A stretch of DNA of 64,000 nt from Bryoerythrophyllum caledonicum (GCA_963971425.1 OZ020522.1:2144168-2208167), one strand, 5' to 3'. Counted from the stretch's first letter, positions 36,568-49,115 are shown. Numbers and translations: made by a program. Notes: generated by a model from the sequence alone, not told the origin.

Positions 36568-38602
36568 TAACCCCTAAAGAACCAAGTGATTGTTTGGGGA
36601 ACAATTGAGATTTGGGCATGTTCCTAGAAATCAAAATTTTTAAAATGATATTTGAAAGATTTATTGAATATAGGCACTTTTGGAAAGCTTAATGGTGATA
36701 TTTAATTATCATTTTTTGGATTTCCACTGAAAATGTTATGGTGCTTCAAAGTTCAAACATCAAAAGCTCGACTCCGAAGCAACTAAGTAGGATACTGTAG
36801 AGCTAAACAATACAATTTTTGAGAGAAGTAGCAATGAAAGAAAGTTCTTGGCACCCTCACTGTTTTTAATAAAAAAATGCTCAGTAGGGATTTTTTTTTC
36901 AAATTTTGTTTTCCCTTCCGATAGAAGAAGGCATGCTGATTTTATCTACCATTTGTTTTTTTAGATCTAGTTATCATATTTTAAAATTAAAAAACTGTGC
37001 TAAGGTAATTGTTGCGTTCTATATCTCCAAATATTGCAAGATTTTTTTCTTATCTTGAAACCCTTCATTACTTTGAGGTTTTTGGCATGCAATGTCCTAA
37101 CTCAAGACAAAATATAGGGTAGTTCCTTAAAATCTATACAATGTATATTGGAAAGTTATGCCATCATTTTCAATCAAAGTACGATGACCATGTCAGCACA
37201 ATGAAGAAATAAAGTATAAAGCACTATTCAAATGCATGTATTATACAATTTGCTTAGTCAAAGTTTGAGAATTTGATTGAGTATCTTTTTGTAGGTTGTA
37301 GCAATTCAATTTAAGATCCTATGGTTGAAAACAACATAATGTTGTTTTAATTAGTCTCATAAAATCTCATCTTACAGGGGTAATTTTGAAGTGGTCTTGG
37401 TGAAAAAGTGTCTTGCTCCTTTATCTAGAGGTTGATGATAGAAATAAATATTTTAATTTGGTTTGTTTAAAGTTATTAAAGATCTAGTTTCTAAAAGTAT
37501 TGAATAGTCAATATTTTTTTCCATATAATTTTATGCATGTGTTTCAAATTTCAATATAGAAATATTGAATTGAAACTATTTAAAATTGTTGTATTCCAAA
37601 ATTTATCAGAAGTTGAACCAATGGATTATAATTATGAAAAAGGACACTGAAATGATGACTTTAATTTGAATTTCTTCATATTAAGATATTTTTTAAATTT
37701 CCACAATTCTTTTGATTTACTTGACATTTCAATTAAGTACATTTTATTTTTATTCAAATGTTGAATACAAATAATTTAGAAGTTAAATTTCAAAGAGTTA
37801 ACCCCTAAATTTCTTTGATAACTTCACACCAAAAACACTTCAAAATTGTTTGTTTTAGTGCAATGAGTAAGGACAAAACAACAAAAAATGAATTCTATTT
37901 TAAACCAAAGGATCTCAATTAAGACTTATTAAGTAACTTCCATAAAAAAATTAATAAAGTTTGACCGCACGGATTGTAATATTATAGTGTTTGAAGTAGA
38001 GAAAAGTGCCCATTTTCTTCCTTGCGATTCATGGATCAACAGACTTTGACTTCACTTGGTGTCAAATTTTTGCACTTCACAAGGTCTTAATTCATTTCCA
38101 TCATGTTAAGCATGATATTTGATCCTTGCCCTCCAACTTTAAGAGGTAGAAAAATGGTGTAGCATATTCAAAGAAATTGTGCAACGAGTAGAGGTTCAAA
38201 ATTGTCAATTTGCGTTATTTTTTTTTTTAACTTAATATGTTTTAGAATGAGAATCCTAATGGTCAATAAGAAGGTTTACACCACATAATGCTGCAAAAAA
38301 ATTAAAAGTAAAAAATTATGATGATCTCAAAGTTTTATGTGAAAAAAAAAGAAGTTTTTTGGTACCTTGCTTGACAATGTGTGATAATGTGTGAAAATGT
38401 TTGACTTGGATTATTTTCTTTTTTACACTAAAGTCAAGTGATTTTTTTAAAAATATTAAAGGAAAAAATATTACTTGCTAGAATTGAAAATCTCACATGC
38501 AATAGAGTGTCCTAGTAAAAGTTTTTGGAGTTGCCCAATGTGCCCGCTCTCCGCATTTAACACACAATTAAGCAATTATGCACTTGGCCAAGTGCACTGA
38601 TT
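36568..38602. mobile_element. Two partial TTAA-family elements, one per orientation
   Basis: Near 36566 an AACCCCTAAA end followed by a gggcatgttccta block marks the same end as at 10366 (inverted copy). At 37798, ttaacccctaaattt starts a forward copy containing caccaaaaacacttcaaaat, then tttgaccgcacggattg, then gactttgacttcacttggtg. It can be followed to about 38550 (gttgcccaatgtgcccgctc), where the normal sequence is replaced by aagcaattatgcacttggcc. The same junction sequence appears inverted at 47115-47165. No protein is encoded. Confidence 0.6.
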
Positions 38603-38604
38603 GT

Positions 38605-39165
38605 TTGTCAAAATCTGCAAGTTTTTGTCGAAACTTACAAAAAACAAAAAAAATAAAAAAAATCTTAAATAAAATTTTTGTCAAAATATTTAGGTCTCTG
38701 TTCTGTTAAAAATATATTTCTTCAGGTTCACATAAGTAATACATTTATTCCATTTGCTATAATTATTTATAGAATACATGGTTTCTAATCTAATTTGCAA
38801 TTCCTACTAGAAAATTACAATCACTTACCAAAAGAGATTATATTTGTGTACTAGTTCGTATAGGATTTTAGGATACCGCACTACAAATACAATGTATAAG
38901 AGATATACAAATATAAATTTAGTTCCCTGAGAAAGTATGAAGTATACCACTATTTTAAATACGCAAAAGCATACATAATCAAGCAATTCAACGGTACTAC
39001 ACATACTACTAAAATCAAATATATCATATTCACCACCAAAGATATAATTGTACATCACCCGCTCAAAAGATAGACACATCTTAAACTACATTATACTCAC
39101 CTAACTGCCTTCTAAACAACGTGCATGGTCTACTATACTATTTAGCTTTGAGTCCTATACTATAT
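38605..39165. other. AT-rich intergenic DNA
   Basis: No supported gene or repeat. Confidence 0.4.
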
Positions 39166-39170
39166 ACGGC

Positions 39171-40306
39171 TCAAAGCCCATCATCTAGCGACACGACTCC
39201 CTCTACGTGTCCTATAGCGCTGCCTACCATAGTAGACAATTCATGATCCTGCACTGGACGATCTTCCGTATCTCCAAGACTAATGGACGCACACTCAACA
39301 TATCGGTAATTGCCAGGAACACCCTTCCGCGTATGTCTTATGCAATCATCATTGTAGTAAAAGTCATCTTTCGTATTAAATGACATGTCTCGCCGTGATG
39401 AGAAAGCCCCTGAAATGCAATGATGTCATCTGATACGCTAGATCTTGGAATAGAAGTTAAAATTGGTCCAGTATCACTATGAATACCTCCAAACCCCTCC
39501 GGTGTCTCCGATACTGGCTTTAATTGAGACGGCATCAAAGGTTGTAGAATCCTCTTCTACACCAAAAAGAATTCCGTTGAGTCCAATTCTTCTTCCTCTA
39601 TCTTAAGCGTAGGACCCTCAAACGTACATTCCCCTCCCGCCACTGCCGCCAAACCAACATCCACTTCCCCGATATCTTGCATCTTCTCTGCAGGTGTCGC
39701 AGACGTCTCCCCTAAAGTATCTCCCACTGAAAGTTGCGTAGATGGAATCCTCTCTCTTGGGGGAGACTGATTCACTTCATCTTCATCGGTGTCTAAACTC
39801 CCAAAACTTGAACTACTACGAGATGAGGGATCTTCAGTGGTACCTGAACGTGGCAGTCTCTCTTGTAAACCACCTCCACCTTCATTGTCGTTTTCATTCC
39901 TGACTCCATCGACCCCCCATTCAATCTCCTGTACAATATTACGACCACTACTTATCCTGCCAATCATGATGAGCAGTTGTCCCCGGAAATTATCGGACAA
40001 CTCATTGTACAAGAACGAAACTCTGTCTGTACAATCGTCAATGATGAAGATCTTAGATCTCTAGAAATCTCCGTAAAGGATCGTGGGAATAGTCGTAGAT
40101 ATGTTACATGCCACTAAGCCCCAACCCCGGGGCAAGTAAAAGCCCACTACTCTTGCCAGCTCTGATGGAGATCTCTCTAGTGAATCAGCTTTAGAAGGCT
40201 GGGGTGCTTCACTCCACTGATCCAAGAATACAAGTGGAAGTGGAAGGTCTGCTGAAACATAGTTCAAGCCATGAGATGTACCCACAGGGTGCTGCATACA
40301 AATCAC
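39171..40306 (-). pseudogene. Unknown protein gene with two in-frame TAGs
   Basis: A single minus-strand frame runs from 40306 to 39338 (323 codons) interrupted only by TAG at 40061-40063 and 39557-39559. Coding potential then continues in another frame from 39386 to a stop at 39171. Both stops sit where Gln (CAG) would fit. The predicted protein starts with a hydrophobic/aromatic part (LPLPLVFLDQW, VVGFYLPRGWGLVACN), has a Ser/Asp/Glu-rich linker (SSRSSSSFGSLDTDEDE), and ends with an acidic region. Possible intron splice sites exist, so a split gene is not excluded. The family is not recognised. It is GC-richer than the flanks and immediately precedes a TTAA element. Confidence 0.45.
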
Positions 40307-40425
40307 AACATTGCCTATGGGTTGTACTACTTGCTACTTACTTGATTTTTTACATAATCTCAAACATTAAACATCCTTCTTGTATTTGAAAAAATGTAAG
40401 AACAAATAACAAATGTCATGCTTAA

Positions 40426-41369
40426 TCCCTAAGGTACCGTGATAGTTTCACATCAAAAACACTTTTGAACTAAATGATTATAGTGCAATGTAAAGAGAAG
40501 GAAACAAAAACTTTTTATCTCTAGTTTTTACCGTAAGATCTTAATTCGAACTTCTTAAGTAAAAGACTGATAAAATTTTATAAAGTATAACCGCACCGAT
40601 CAAAAGATTATAGTGTTTGAAGTCACAGAAAATAGTTCATTTTCTTTCCTGCGTTTATCAAATCAATAGACTTTGACTTCACTTGGTGTCAAATTATTGC
40701 ACTACACAATATCTAAATCCAATACCATCATGTTAAGCATCATGTTAGTTCCTTACACACGAATTTTTAGATGTAGAAGAAGACAGTAGCATATTCAAAT
40801 CAACTATGCAAGGAGTGAAGGTTTATAAATTTCCAATTAATGTTTTATTTTTTGGTAAACTTAAGATGTTTTAGATTGACAATCCAAATGGTCAATAGGA
40901 AGGTTCACACCACATATTGATGTGGAATAAATAAAGGCAAAATAATACAAAGACCTCGAAGTTTTATGAGCAAAGGTAGAAGTTTTTTGGGACCTTCCCC
41001 GACAATGTGTTACAATGTGTGAGATTGTTTGACGTAGACTAATATGCTATTTTTCACCAAAGATAACAAGTTTTAGTACAATATGAAAGGAAACAATATT
41101 ACTTGCTAGTATTAAAATTCTCACATTCAATAGAGTGTTATAGCAAAATATTTTGGAGGTGCCCTACGTGCTCGATCTTGCCAAATAATATTTCAAACCC
41201 TATAACTTTTTCATGAAAAGTCGGATTCAAGAAAAAATGGTTCTCCCATTGAAGTATTAGTAATGCCTATCTACAATATTTTCTTAATAGAAAAATGATA
41301 TAAATTGTTATTATAGGAGCATAACCAAACTTTCAAATTGTCATATTTGGACTATTGGTCCTTTAGGGG
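40426..41369 (+). mobile_element. TTAA-flanked element, full-length 944-bp copy
   Basis: TTAA lies at 40422-40425 and 41370-41373. The left end is TCCCTAAGG and the right end CCTTTAGGGG (inverted); the family consensus is CCCCTAAATTT. Between them are all internal blocks seen in partial copies: caccaaaaacactt, then ataaccgcaccgatc, gactttgacttcacttggtg, ggttcacaccaca, acaatgtgttacaatgtgtg, and ctataactttttcatgaaaa. No open frame is present, so it depends on a transposase elsewhere. Confidence 0.75.
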
Positions 41370-41489
41370 TTAAACTCCCATGTCAATACATAACATAATC
41401 TCTTTTAAATTTATTGTGAATGAACCCAATCAATAGTTTTGTGGGTGTCCATTTTTTTTTGTAATTCCGACATAATATTACAACGTTAT

Positions 41490-42235
41490 AGGGTTTTCAA
41501 GTTCAAACGGAGAGGGCGGGCACGTCGGGCAACTCTATAAACCTTTGCTAGAACACTATACCAATTGTGAGATTTTCAACAATAGCAAAATATATTCTTT
41601 CCTTTCATACTATACAAAAAAATCCCTTGTCTCTAGTGTAATAGCATTTTAATTGGAGTCAATCATTTTCACACCTTGTCACACATTTTCGGCCAATGTA
41701 CCAAAAAATTGTCTACCTTTTCACATAAAACTTTGAGATCTTTGTATCAATTACTTTTGATTTTTTCTACAACATTATGTGTTGTAAACCTTCTTAGTGA
41801 CCATTCCAATTCTTATTTAAGACAATGTCAAGTTCACCAAAACATCTAACGTGAATTGACAATTTCTGAACCACCAGTCATTGCACAATTTTTTTGAATA
41901 TGCTACACTCCTTCTCTACCTCTAAAAATTGGTGAACAAGGAACTAACATCATGCTTGACATTATGGTAATTGATTGAGATTTTTTATAGTGAAAAAATT
42001 AGACACCAATCGATGTCAAAGTCTGCTGATCCAGTAAATGCAAGGAAGAAAATGACCCTTTCCACTACTTCAAACATTATAATCTTTCAATCCGTGCGGT
42101 CAAACTTTATGGAATTTTGTGAGAATGTTACTTAATAAGTCATAATTGAGATCCTACGGTTAAAACTACAAAAAATAGTTTATTTCTTCTTCCTTGCTGA
42201 TTGCAGTAAAACAAGCATTTTTAACGTGTTTAGGT
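41490..42235 (-). mobile_element. TTAA-family element, inverted, ends lost
   Basis: Internal blocks of the 944-bp element occur in reverse order and orientation: gagagggcgggcacgtcggg, then tcatactatac, then ttgtaaaccttcttagtgac, gtcaaagtctgctgatccag, and caatccgtgcggtcaaactt. Neither CCCCTAA terminus is intact. Confidence 0.65.
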
Positions 42236-42445
42236 TGAGATATTCTCTACATCATTTATTGGCTAAGTTACTTAGGGTATCAATGGCAATGGTATCACCT
42301 CAAGGGTATGTTGGCTACGGTACCAACATCCGGTTATCAACTAAGGTATCTAAAAGGGCATCAATTTAGGGTTTCAGATTAGGGTTTTGATATTCAGGGT
42401 ATCAATGACGGATATCAATCTTGGCAATTTTGAAGGTCCTACGAG

Positions 42446-43567
42446 GGGTGTGCGTGCGCACACCTTTGGCAGTTGTGAGGGAGGCTGTGAGTGTGAGAGA
42501 GGGTGTGTGTGAGCCTAGGGTTTTGAGAGGGGGACAATGAAGGTGTGGGCACGAAAGGGTTGTGAGAGTGGAGGGTGAGGAGAGAGGAGCTGTGAGGGAA
42601 TGGAATGGATGGGGGTGTGAGGGAGAGGGTGTGAGGGAGGGAAATGGAGGGGGGTTGTGAGGGCTGTAGAGGGGGCTTGTGAGTGGCGGTCGTTGGACGC
42701 AGGGAGACGGCAGTGGCTGTAGAGGGGGCTTGTGAGGACTGTGAACTTCAACATCGTGTCCGCGCCTGAGTCCAGTGCACAACGGTGTCTACGCACATTG
42801 TAGGACTACTCCGACTGTCGACTTCAACATCGTATCCGCGCGTAGCGGCATCGTGTGCGCCACATCCTTGTACTCCATCGACTGGCGGCTTCGGCATTGT
42901 GTCCGTGCTGGATTGTGTTCGCGCGCTGGACTTGTGTTCACTCGTGACGGACTTGTGTCCACTCGCGCTGGACTGGCGTCTTTAGCATCGTGTCCACGGA
43001 CTGCCGACTTCGGCATCGTGTCCAGCGAAGAAGGTCGTGAATCTTTACCAACGACCCCAGTCCCTGTTCACCGTGCCACACGCAGATGGACATCGTGCGT
43101 CAGGGAGCAGGGAGTAGCTCGCAGTAGGGTGCACAAGTATCGCAACATCGTGCGCAGTATCGCAGTAGTATTGCTCTCTGTAACGTGCGCAGTCTCGCGC
43201 AGCATCAAGCGCAGTCTCGCGCAGCATCGTGCACAGTATCGCAGTACTATTGCACTAGCGCAGTATCGCAGCAGCATCGTTCCAGTTGCGTTGTATCGCA
43301 GCAACATCGTTCCAGTAGCGCAGTAGCGCAACATCGTTCCAGTATCGTAGTAGCGCAATATCGTTCGTCTGTACTACTGTGCTACTAATCGGGGAAGAAG
43401 AGGTGAGCATTGGAGTACAGGGATAGGGTTGAGAAGGGGATTTTGAGGTGTGGGATCTGGGGATAAAATCTAACATTTTGTGGTAGAGAAATGGTGATTG
43501 TACAGATCTACGTTTTGGGAGATGAAGGATGGAAGAGCAGTTGTGGGGGGTGTGCGCGCGCACACCT
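42446..43567. repeat. GC-rich simple-sequence block between two matching palindromes
   Basis: ggtgtgcgtgcgcacacc at about 42448 and ggtgtgcgcgcgcacacc at about 43549 are near-identical palindromes. Between them, 42470-42740 is a G/A-rich strand with many GTGAGGG-type units. 42760-43040 has repeats of cgtgtccgcg and ctggacttgtgt type. 43100-43370 is built from gtagcgcagtatcg and catcgttccag units. Several open frames here result from the repeats. Confidence 0.6.
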
Positions 43568-43619
43568 CTACTCTACAGTTTCTACATTAGGCGTCTTGCA
43601 AACTCCACGGGATCGTTTA

Positions 43620-43800
43620 GTACTCTATGGGAACGCAACCACTAGGGTTTTGGTTGTTGGTTGTGGCGTCTAGGATTTAGGTTGTTCGGTGCGGCGGCTA
43701 GGGTTTGAGGTTTTGGTTGCGGCGGCTAGGATTTGGGTTGAGTTAGGTTGGCGGGTTTTTCTGTATGGCTATTAGGGTTTAGCTTTCTAGGCTGTTGTGT
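43620..43800. repeat. Degenerate GGCTAGGGTTTGGG-type repeats
   Basis: Units like ggcggctagggtttgaggtt recur, containing TAGGGTTT, the plant telomere word, but irregularly spaced. It is not a telomere array. Confidence 0.5.
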
Positions 43801-44465
43801 AAAGTTGCAGTCACAGAGTTAGTGTCACACTACGGGCTACCTCACCATTTTAGTTCTTAGTGGTTTCGAATCCAACATTTCAGTACTATGTTGCGGGCTG
43901 CACTCAGTAGTGAATGGCTTCTATCGTGTATAAATACTGAACTTCTAATGAATTTGAAAGTATGAACATATTGAAATTGGTGTATTTATTGTGTGCTCTA
44001 TGATTGCTACTGCTTCACCTCCTTCTATTGTACTGACCTATACTTTCAGTTTCCTAGTTTTGATTCTAGTGCTATGTAACAAAGTTTGAGATGCTTACCA
44101 AGCTCACGTGATTTGCCTTGAAGCTCCACTTGCCTCCTCCAATCTACACACCACACACAATGCTAACCGAAATTAACAAATGAACTAATGAAGACACTTG
44201 GTTTGGATGTTGCGATTCCAGGAGAGCTCACCTTTGAAAGTGGGAACAAAAGTAACCATTTAGGTTTGTACGGAAACCTTATATGCACGTGGAAACCCTG
44301 CGCCTCAAGTTGAATAGTCCAGTTTTAGTGGACTTTGGAATTTTTACTTTGTTTTCCAATTGTTTAAACTTTTACATATTATATTAAATTATTGTGCTAT
44401 ATATAATAGAAAGATAATTGGGATTTTTCATCACATAGTTTCATCAAAGCACCATATACATTTTA

Positions 44466-44581
44466 TGCAGGTTCCGCAAGTAGGAAAGAGTTGAAGAGCA
44501 TGTCTGGAGGAATGGTGATTTCATGTTAAGCGGCATCAAATACCGGTGCTTTTGCCGCAAATACGTGCAACGTATTTTGAG
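44466..44581 (+). pseudogene. Possible exon fragment with Cys/aromatic motif
   Basis: After an atgcag acceptor-like site, one frame reads HVWRNGDFMLSGIKYRCFCR and then KYVQRILR before a gtgag donor-like site. The YRCFC segment looks coding, but no family was recognised. It may come from a transposon gene. Confidence 0.25.
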
Positions 44582-44794
44582 GTGAGAAATTACTTTTTAT
44601 TCATTTTTGAAATTGATTCCCGATCGATCTTCTATTTTGTGATGTTGGTAGAATGACCTACATTTGGAATTAGAAATCCTTTCTTGTATTAGCAGTTGTA
44701 ACAAGTTTCAATGGTGTCAATAATAACAAGTAATATTATTTCTTCTCATAATTTTAATTTGCATTTGTTGTCTGTACTGAAAATTTCTACATTA

Positions 44795-46150
44795 ACCCAA
44801 GTCAATCATTTCCCCACTTGATCACACATTGTAAGGCAAGGCACCCAAAAAACTTTTTCTTCTCCACATAATACTTAGAGATCTTTACATTATTTTCATT
44901 TTGTTTTTTCTATCAAATGATGTGGTGAAACCTTCTCTTTCACCATAATACATACGGATTCTCATTCTAAGACATGGTTACATCCCAAAAAAATAAAACG
45001 CAACTTGGTAAATTATGAACCTCTATCCCTTCCACAAATGTTTCGATTATGCTACACCCCTTTTGTACCTCTAAATATTTGTGTACATGAATACAACATC
45101 ATCATTAAACCCTAAGAGCCAAAGTGTACGTGGAAGATACGTTCTGGATTTTGGGTAGATTCTTAAATTTTTTTTAAAAACCTTTTTTTAAAACTCTTAT
45201 ACTAGATTGTCCCTAATAAGAACTCCATGGAGATATTTTTATTAGTTTTTTTGGATTCATGGTTTGAAAGATAGTACCAATCATAGTTAAAAATGGAGAC
45301 TCCGAGCAGCTCCAAAATTTTGCTAGAAGTCTCTATTGACATTGAGATTTTCCATACATGTAGAGAGTATTACCTTCTTTGAAGATGTCCAAAAAAAATT
45401 CTTGCCTTTAGTGTAAAAAAACATTTTAACTGAAGTAAAACATTTTTACACATTTAAAAGACAAGTATTTTTCTTTGAAAACATCAAAGGTGATAATATT
45501 ACTTACTAGTATTTAAAATCTCACATTTGATTGAGTGTCCTATCACAAGTTTTTGGAGCTGCCTCACATGCCTGCTCTCCCCATATGAACTTCAAAACCC
45601 TATAACTTTTTCATTTAATGTTGGATCAAGGAAAAAATTGGATTTATACAAAGATTTTAGTAGTGTCCATCTACAAAACGATGTTTCAAAAAAGAATGTT
45701 ATTATTGACATAGTAGGAACTTGCCCAAACCTTAAAGAGTCCCCCAAGGGAACTCTTGGTAATTTAGGGGTTAAGTAACTTACAAACAAAAATTTCATAA
45801 ACTTTGACCGCATGGATTATAAGATTATAGTGTTTGAAGTAGAAGAAATGGTTTGTATCCATCCCTGTTATGAGTGGATCAGTAGACTTTGACTTCACTT
45901 GGTGTAAATTTTTTGCACTATACAAGGTCTAAATTTTATATCATCATGTTGATTATGATATTAACCCATAAAGGCCCAAGGCATTTTCACACCAAAAATA
46001 CTTCAAAATTGCTCGTTCAAGTTCAATGAGTAAAGAGGGAAATAAAGACTTTTATTTCTACATCTAACCGTAGGATCTAAATTAAAGCTCACTAAGTAAC
46101 GTTCTCACAAAATTTCATAAACTTAGACCGCATAGATTGAAATATTATAG
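44795..46150. mobile_element. Cluster of TTAA-family fragments
   Basis: 44795-45110 is an inverted middle part (tgtggtgaaaccttct, acaccccttttgtacc). 45113-45470 is an inverted end starting aaaccctaagagcc. 45490-45776 is a forward end finishing aatttaggggttaag. 45785-45960 is a forward middle part (tgaccgcatggattata, gactttgacttcacttggtg). 45962-46150 is a forward start (taaccc ... caccaaaaatacttc) that breaks off inside ttatag, where the next coding fragment begins. Confidence 0.55.
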
Positions 46151-46157
46151 TTGTAGC

Positions 46158-46593
46158 GTTAAGTGTTGATCGAGCAGAAATAGAAGGCAGTGTACCATTC
46201 TATGTAGGGAAAGTGATCGAGGACGGAAAAAACCGATGGAGATAGAAGATGAAGGTTTGTTGGTATTGGCCCATTATTCGAAGAGGGGTTGTTGATGGAC
46301 ATGGGTCTTCTGCACAACGGTATGCAAATTGCATGGATTCATTCTCGGAGCCATCTGGGGAGAGCCATAGTTGGGTAGAGAAAGATGCATGCATTTTTTC
46401 ATGGCTAGACACACCGGAAAGAACCATATCCGGGGCCGACGGGTGGAGAAAATGCAATGTATTTGGAGTGCAGGTTGAAAGCAGGATTCACATTCTTCAA
46501 TCGGCAAAGGCTCACATACTACAATATATTGCAATGCAAACCGAAGCTATCGATGACAACCGTTTGCAAGCAGCCCTAAATTCTATGGAGTAG
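46158..46593 (+). pseudogene. C-terminal fragment of an unknown (transposon-type) protein
   Basis: One frame runs from about 46158 to 46593 with a single TAG at 46243. It begins EIEGSVPFYVGKVIEDGKN. After the TAG come MKVCWYWPI, RYANCMDSF, WVEKDACIFSWLDTP and SAKAHILQYIAMQTEAIDD. The short beta-rich start (VPFYVGKV ... MKVCWYWP) suggests a BAH- or Tudor-like fold, but this is only a visual impression. It is joined directly to a truncated TTAA element at 46150. The N-terminal part of the protein is absent. Confidence 0.4.
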
Positions 46594-47119
46594 ATAGTGT
46601 GCCTTTATGAGAGTATACTAGTTGTGTATGGTAATTGCTATATAGTGTATGTGTAAGAGTAGTATATTCTAAGGGTGATGTAAGACGTTATGTCATTAAT
46701 CCTATAAAGTAAAGGTGTTTTTACTATTGGTGCTAAGTCCTTTTGTAGAAGCATCTATATTTAGTTTCCACAATTGTATGCATTATGTACTACGTAGAAT
46801 ATCTTTTAATCACCTACCAACCCTTGCATAGAGTATGTTTTTCTGCGATTACACCTGTTTGTATACTACAATCCTTCAAATCTATCTTTGAAATATTGTA
46901 AAACTATATTAAATACACATTTATCTAGTATTAACAAGGGGCCTCCAAAAATTAGTTGAAAATGCAAAAAAATCGCTTCCAATATTAACAACCATGATTG
47001 TACGTAATATTGTTGCAGAAGCTCAATTTTTTTTCCTTTGGAAAACATTTTTTTTCTTTGAATTTTTATTTTTTTTGCAATTTTGCCACTTTTGTTCGCA
47101 ATGGCCGCCGTTGTACCCA

Positions 47120-48390
47120 AGTGCACTTTTAAATGGCCAAGTGCATAATTGCTTAATTGCGTGTTATTTGAACTTCAAAAACCTATAACTTTTTCATTAA
47201 ATGTCAGATTTAGGAAAAAACTGGACTCACACAAAAGCTTTTATTGACATCTACATTAAAAATATCAAAGAAACTTGTTAGAAAATTACACCATAGTAAG
47301 TTAGGAACTTGACCGAACCTTCTAAAGCCCCCTGAGGGGACTCTAGAAATTTAGGGATTAAATAGCAAGTTCTTTATATAAAATTAATAAGATAGCTAGT
47401 AGAGATTTGATGAAAATTTATAAGTAATCTCAATACATGTTATCAACCCCTAAATGACCAAAATCCTCATATGGATTTTTGCAAATCTTGGGCACTTTCC
47501 CATGCTTGCAACTTGCAATATATATTTACAACTCTTGAAATTTTGTTCCAAGATGCAAGAAGAGAAGAGGTACTTAGGAATATAATTTGTAATCTCATTA
47601 GACATATGGAAAAAAAATTGTGCCATCTTAAAGAAAAACTTCTTAAGATTGGGCACCTGGGCAACTCCAAAAACATTTCCTAGGAAAAGTTTTATGTGGA
47701 AATTTCTATTAATTGTGAGATTTTCAATACTAGCAAGCAATATCATTTTCTTTTGTATTGTCAAACTAACATTGTCTTAATAATGGTTACATTTAGATCA
47801 TTTAATAATAGAAATTTAACCTAAATCAAATATTTCACATATTGTCGGGCAAGGTACCAAAAAAAGAACTTCTTTTCCACATAAAACTTGGAAATTTGCA
47901 TATTTTTTACTCTTTTTTTCACAACAATATGTGGTGTAAACCTTCTTATTAAACATTTGGATTATCATTCTAAAACATATTAAGTCCACAAAAGTATGGA
48001 GCATGAATTTTGAACCTTTGTTCATTGCTCATTTGTTTCAAATATTGTACATCCCTTCTCTATCTTTAAAAGATGGTGTACAAGGAACTAATAGCATGCT
48101 TAACATAATGGTAATGGATTTAGACATTGTGTAGTGCAAAAATTTGACTTCAAGTGAAATCTAAGTTTGCTGATCCAGCCAAGGTAGACAATACAATGGA
48201 TTGTTTTCAAACATACTTAAAACATTATAATAACACAATCCGTGTGGTCAAAAATTATGAAGAATTGTGAGTATGCTAGTAAGTCTTAATTGAGATCCTG
48301 CGGTTATAAATCAAAATAAAATTGATATTTCCTTCCTTACTCATTGCACAAGATGGCAACAATGTTGAAGTGTTTTTGGTGTGAGATTGC
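47120..48390. mobile_element. Two TTAA-family copies in opposite orientation
   Basis: 47120-47365 is a forward right end (cctataactttttcatt ... atttagggattaa). 47447-48390 is an inverted copy of about 940 bp starting tcaaCCCCTAAATgacc and ending within gaagtgtttttggtgtgaga. The flanking TTAA has mutated to TCAA on the left. Confidence 0.6.
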
Positions 48391-48399
48391 CATTTTTTC

Positions 48400-49115
48400 T
48401 AAATAAAGTAAATATTGAAGTCAATCCAATCAATTTCAGCTTGCTACTTGACATTAGAAAAAACATGCATATATATATATATATATATATACAAACATAC
48501 ACACACTTTCTAAAGATGAATTATATTTCATCTTCAACTATAAGTATTTTTTTTTCTACTTCATTCAACTATGATAATGTTTCTCTCTGAATCATGCATT
48601 CCATAGTTTCAAAATGCTTACAAACATGATTGCAGACATTTGCTACTAAGAAAATGTAAATCTATCTTTTCAAAAAGCATCTGTTTCCTTGTCAATCCAA
48701 TTTTCATATCTAGACTTTAAAGTAAACCCATTATCCTAATGTAAAGAGAAAGCAGGAAATGGCATAAAATGCGAAGATATGAATTACAACGCTAAGGATT
48801 GTGTAACTTTTACCTTTGGTAGTAGAAAATCAATAATGGAGTGAGAGATTATGTAAAAAACATCAAATTTCCCACTGCCATCAAGTGTTTGAGTTGAAGC
48901 TCCTTCCTCCACATCACTTTTTAGAGGCTGACATCTTTTAAATGAGATAGGTGTGGTCCTCTGAAATCTACTGTAATTTAATGTGAAACTTTGTTGTTTT
49001 CTTACAGACTTCATTCACCATGAGTCTTCATCTGACCACTTCCACACAACACAGGAACACACTAGAAGCTTGTGACAAACAGTCCATAACCTCCCAAAAT
49101 GCATGTCTGATTGTA
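48400..49115. other. AT-rich intergenic DNA with a (TA)n tract
   Basis: A TA tract lies at about 48468-48491. No gene is seen. Confidence 0.5.

Noticed and set aside
42775..43326. 183-codon open frame and several overlapping ones on both strands.
   Set aside because: They arise from GC-rich tandem repeats; peptides are repeat-like on every frame and no domain is visible.
43620..43800. Possible interstitial telomere array (TAGGGTTT words).
   Set aside because: Spacing is irregular and units are longer and mixed; no run of consecutive TTTAGGG occurs.
3379..46245. In-frame TAGs as a sign of a variant genetic code (TAG read as Gln, as in some ulvophyte algae).
   Set aside because: TAG occurs only in regions already showing frameshifts or transposon traits; the intact gene models contain no internal TAG codons. 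Mutation at CAG/TGG is simpler.
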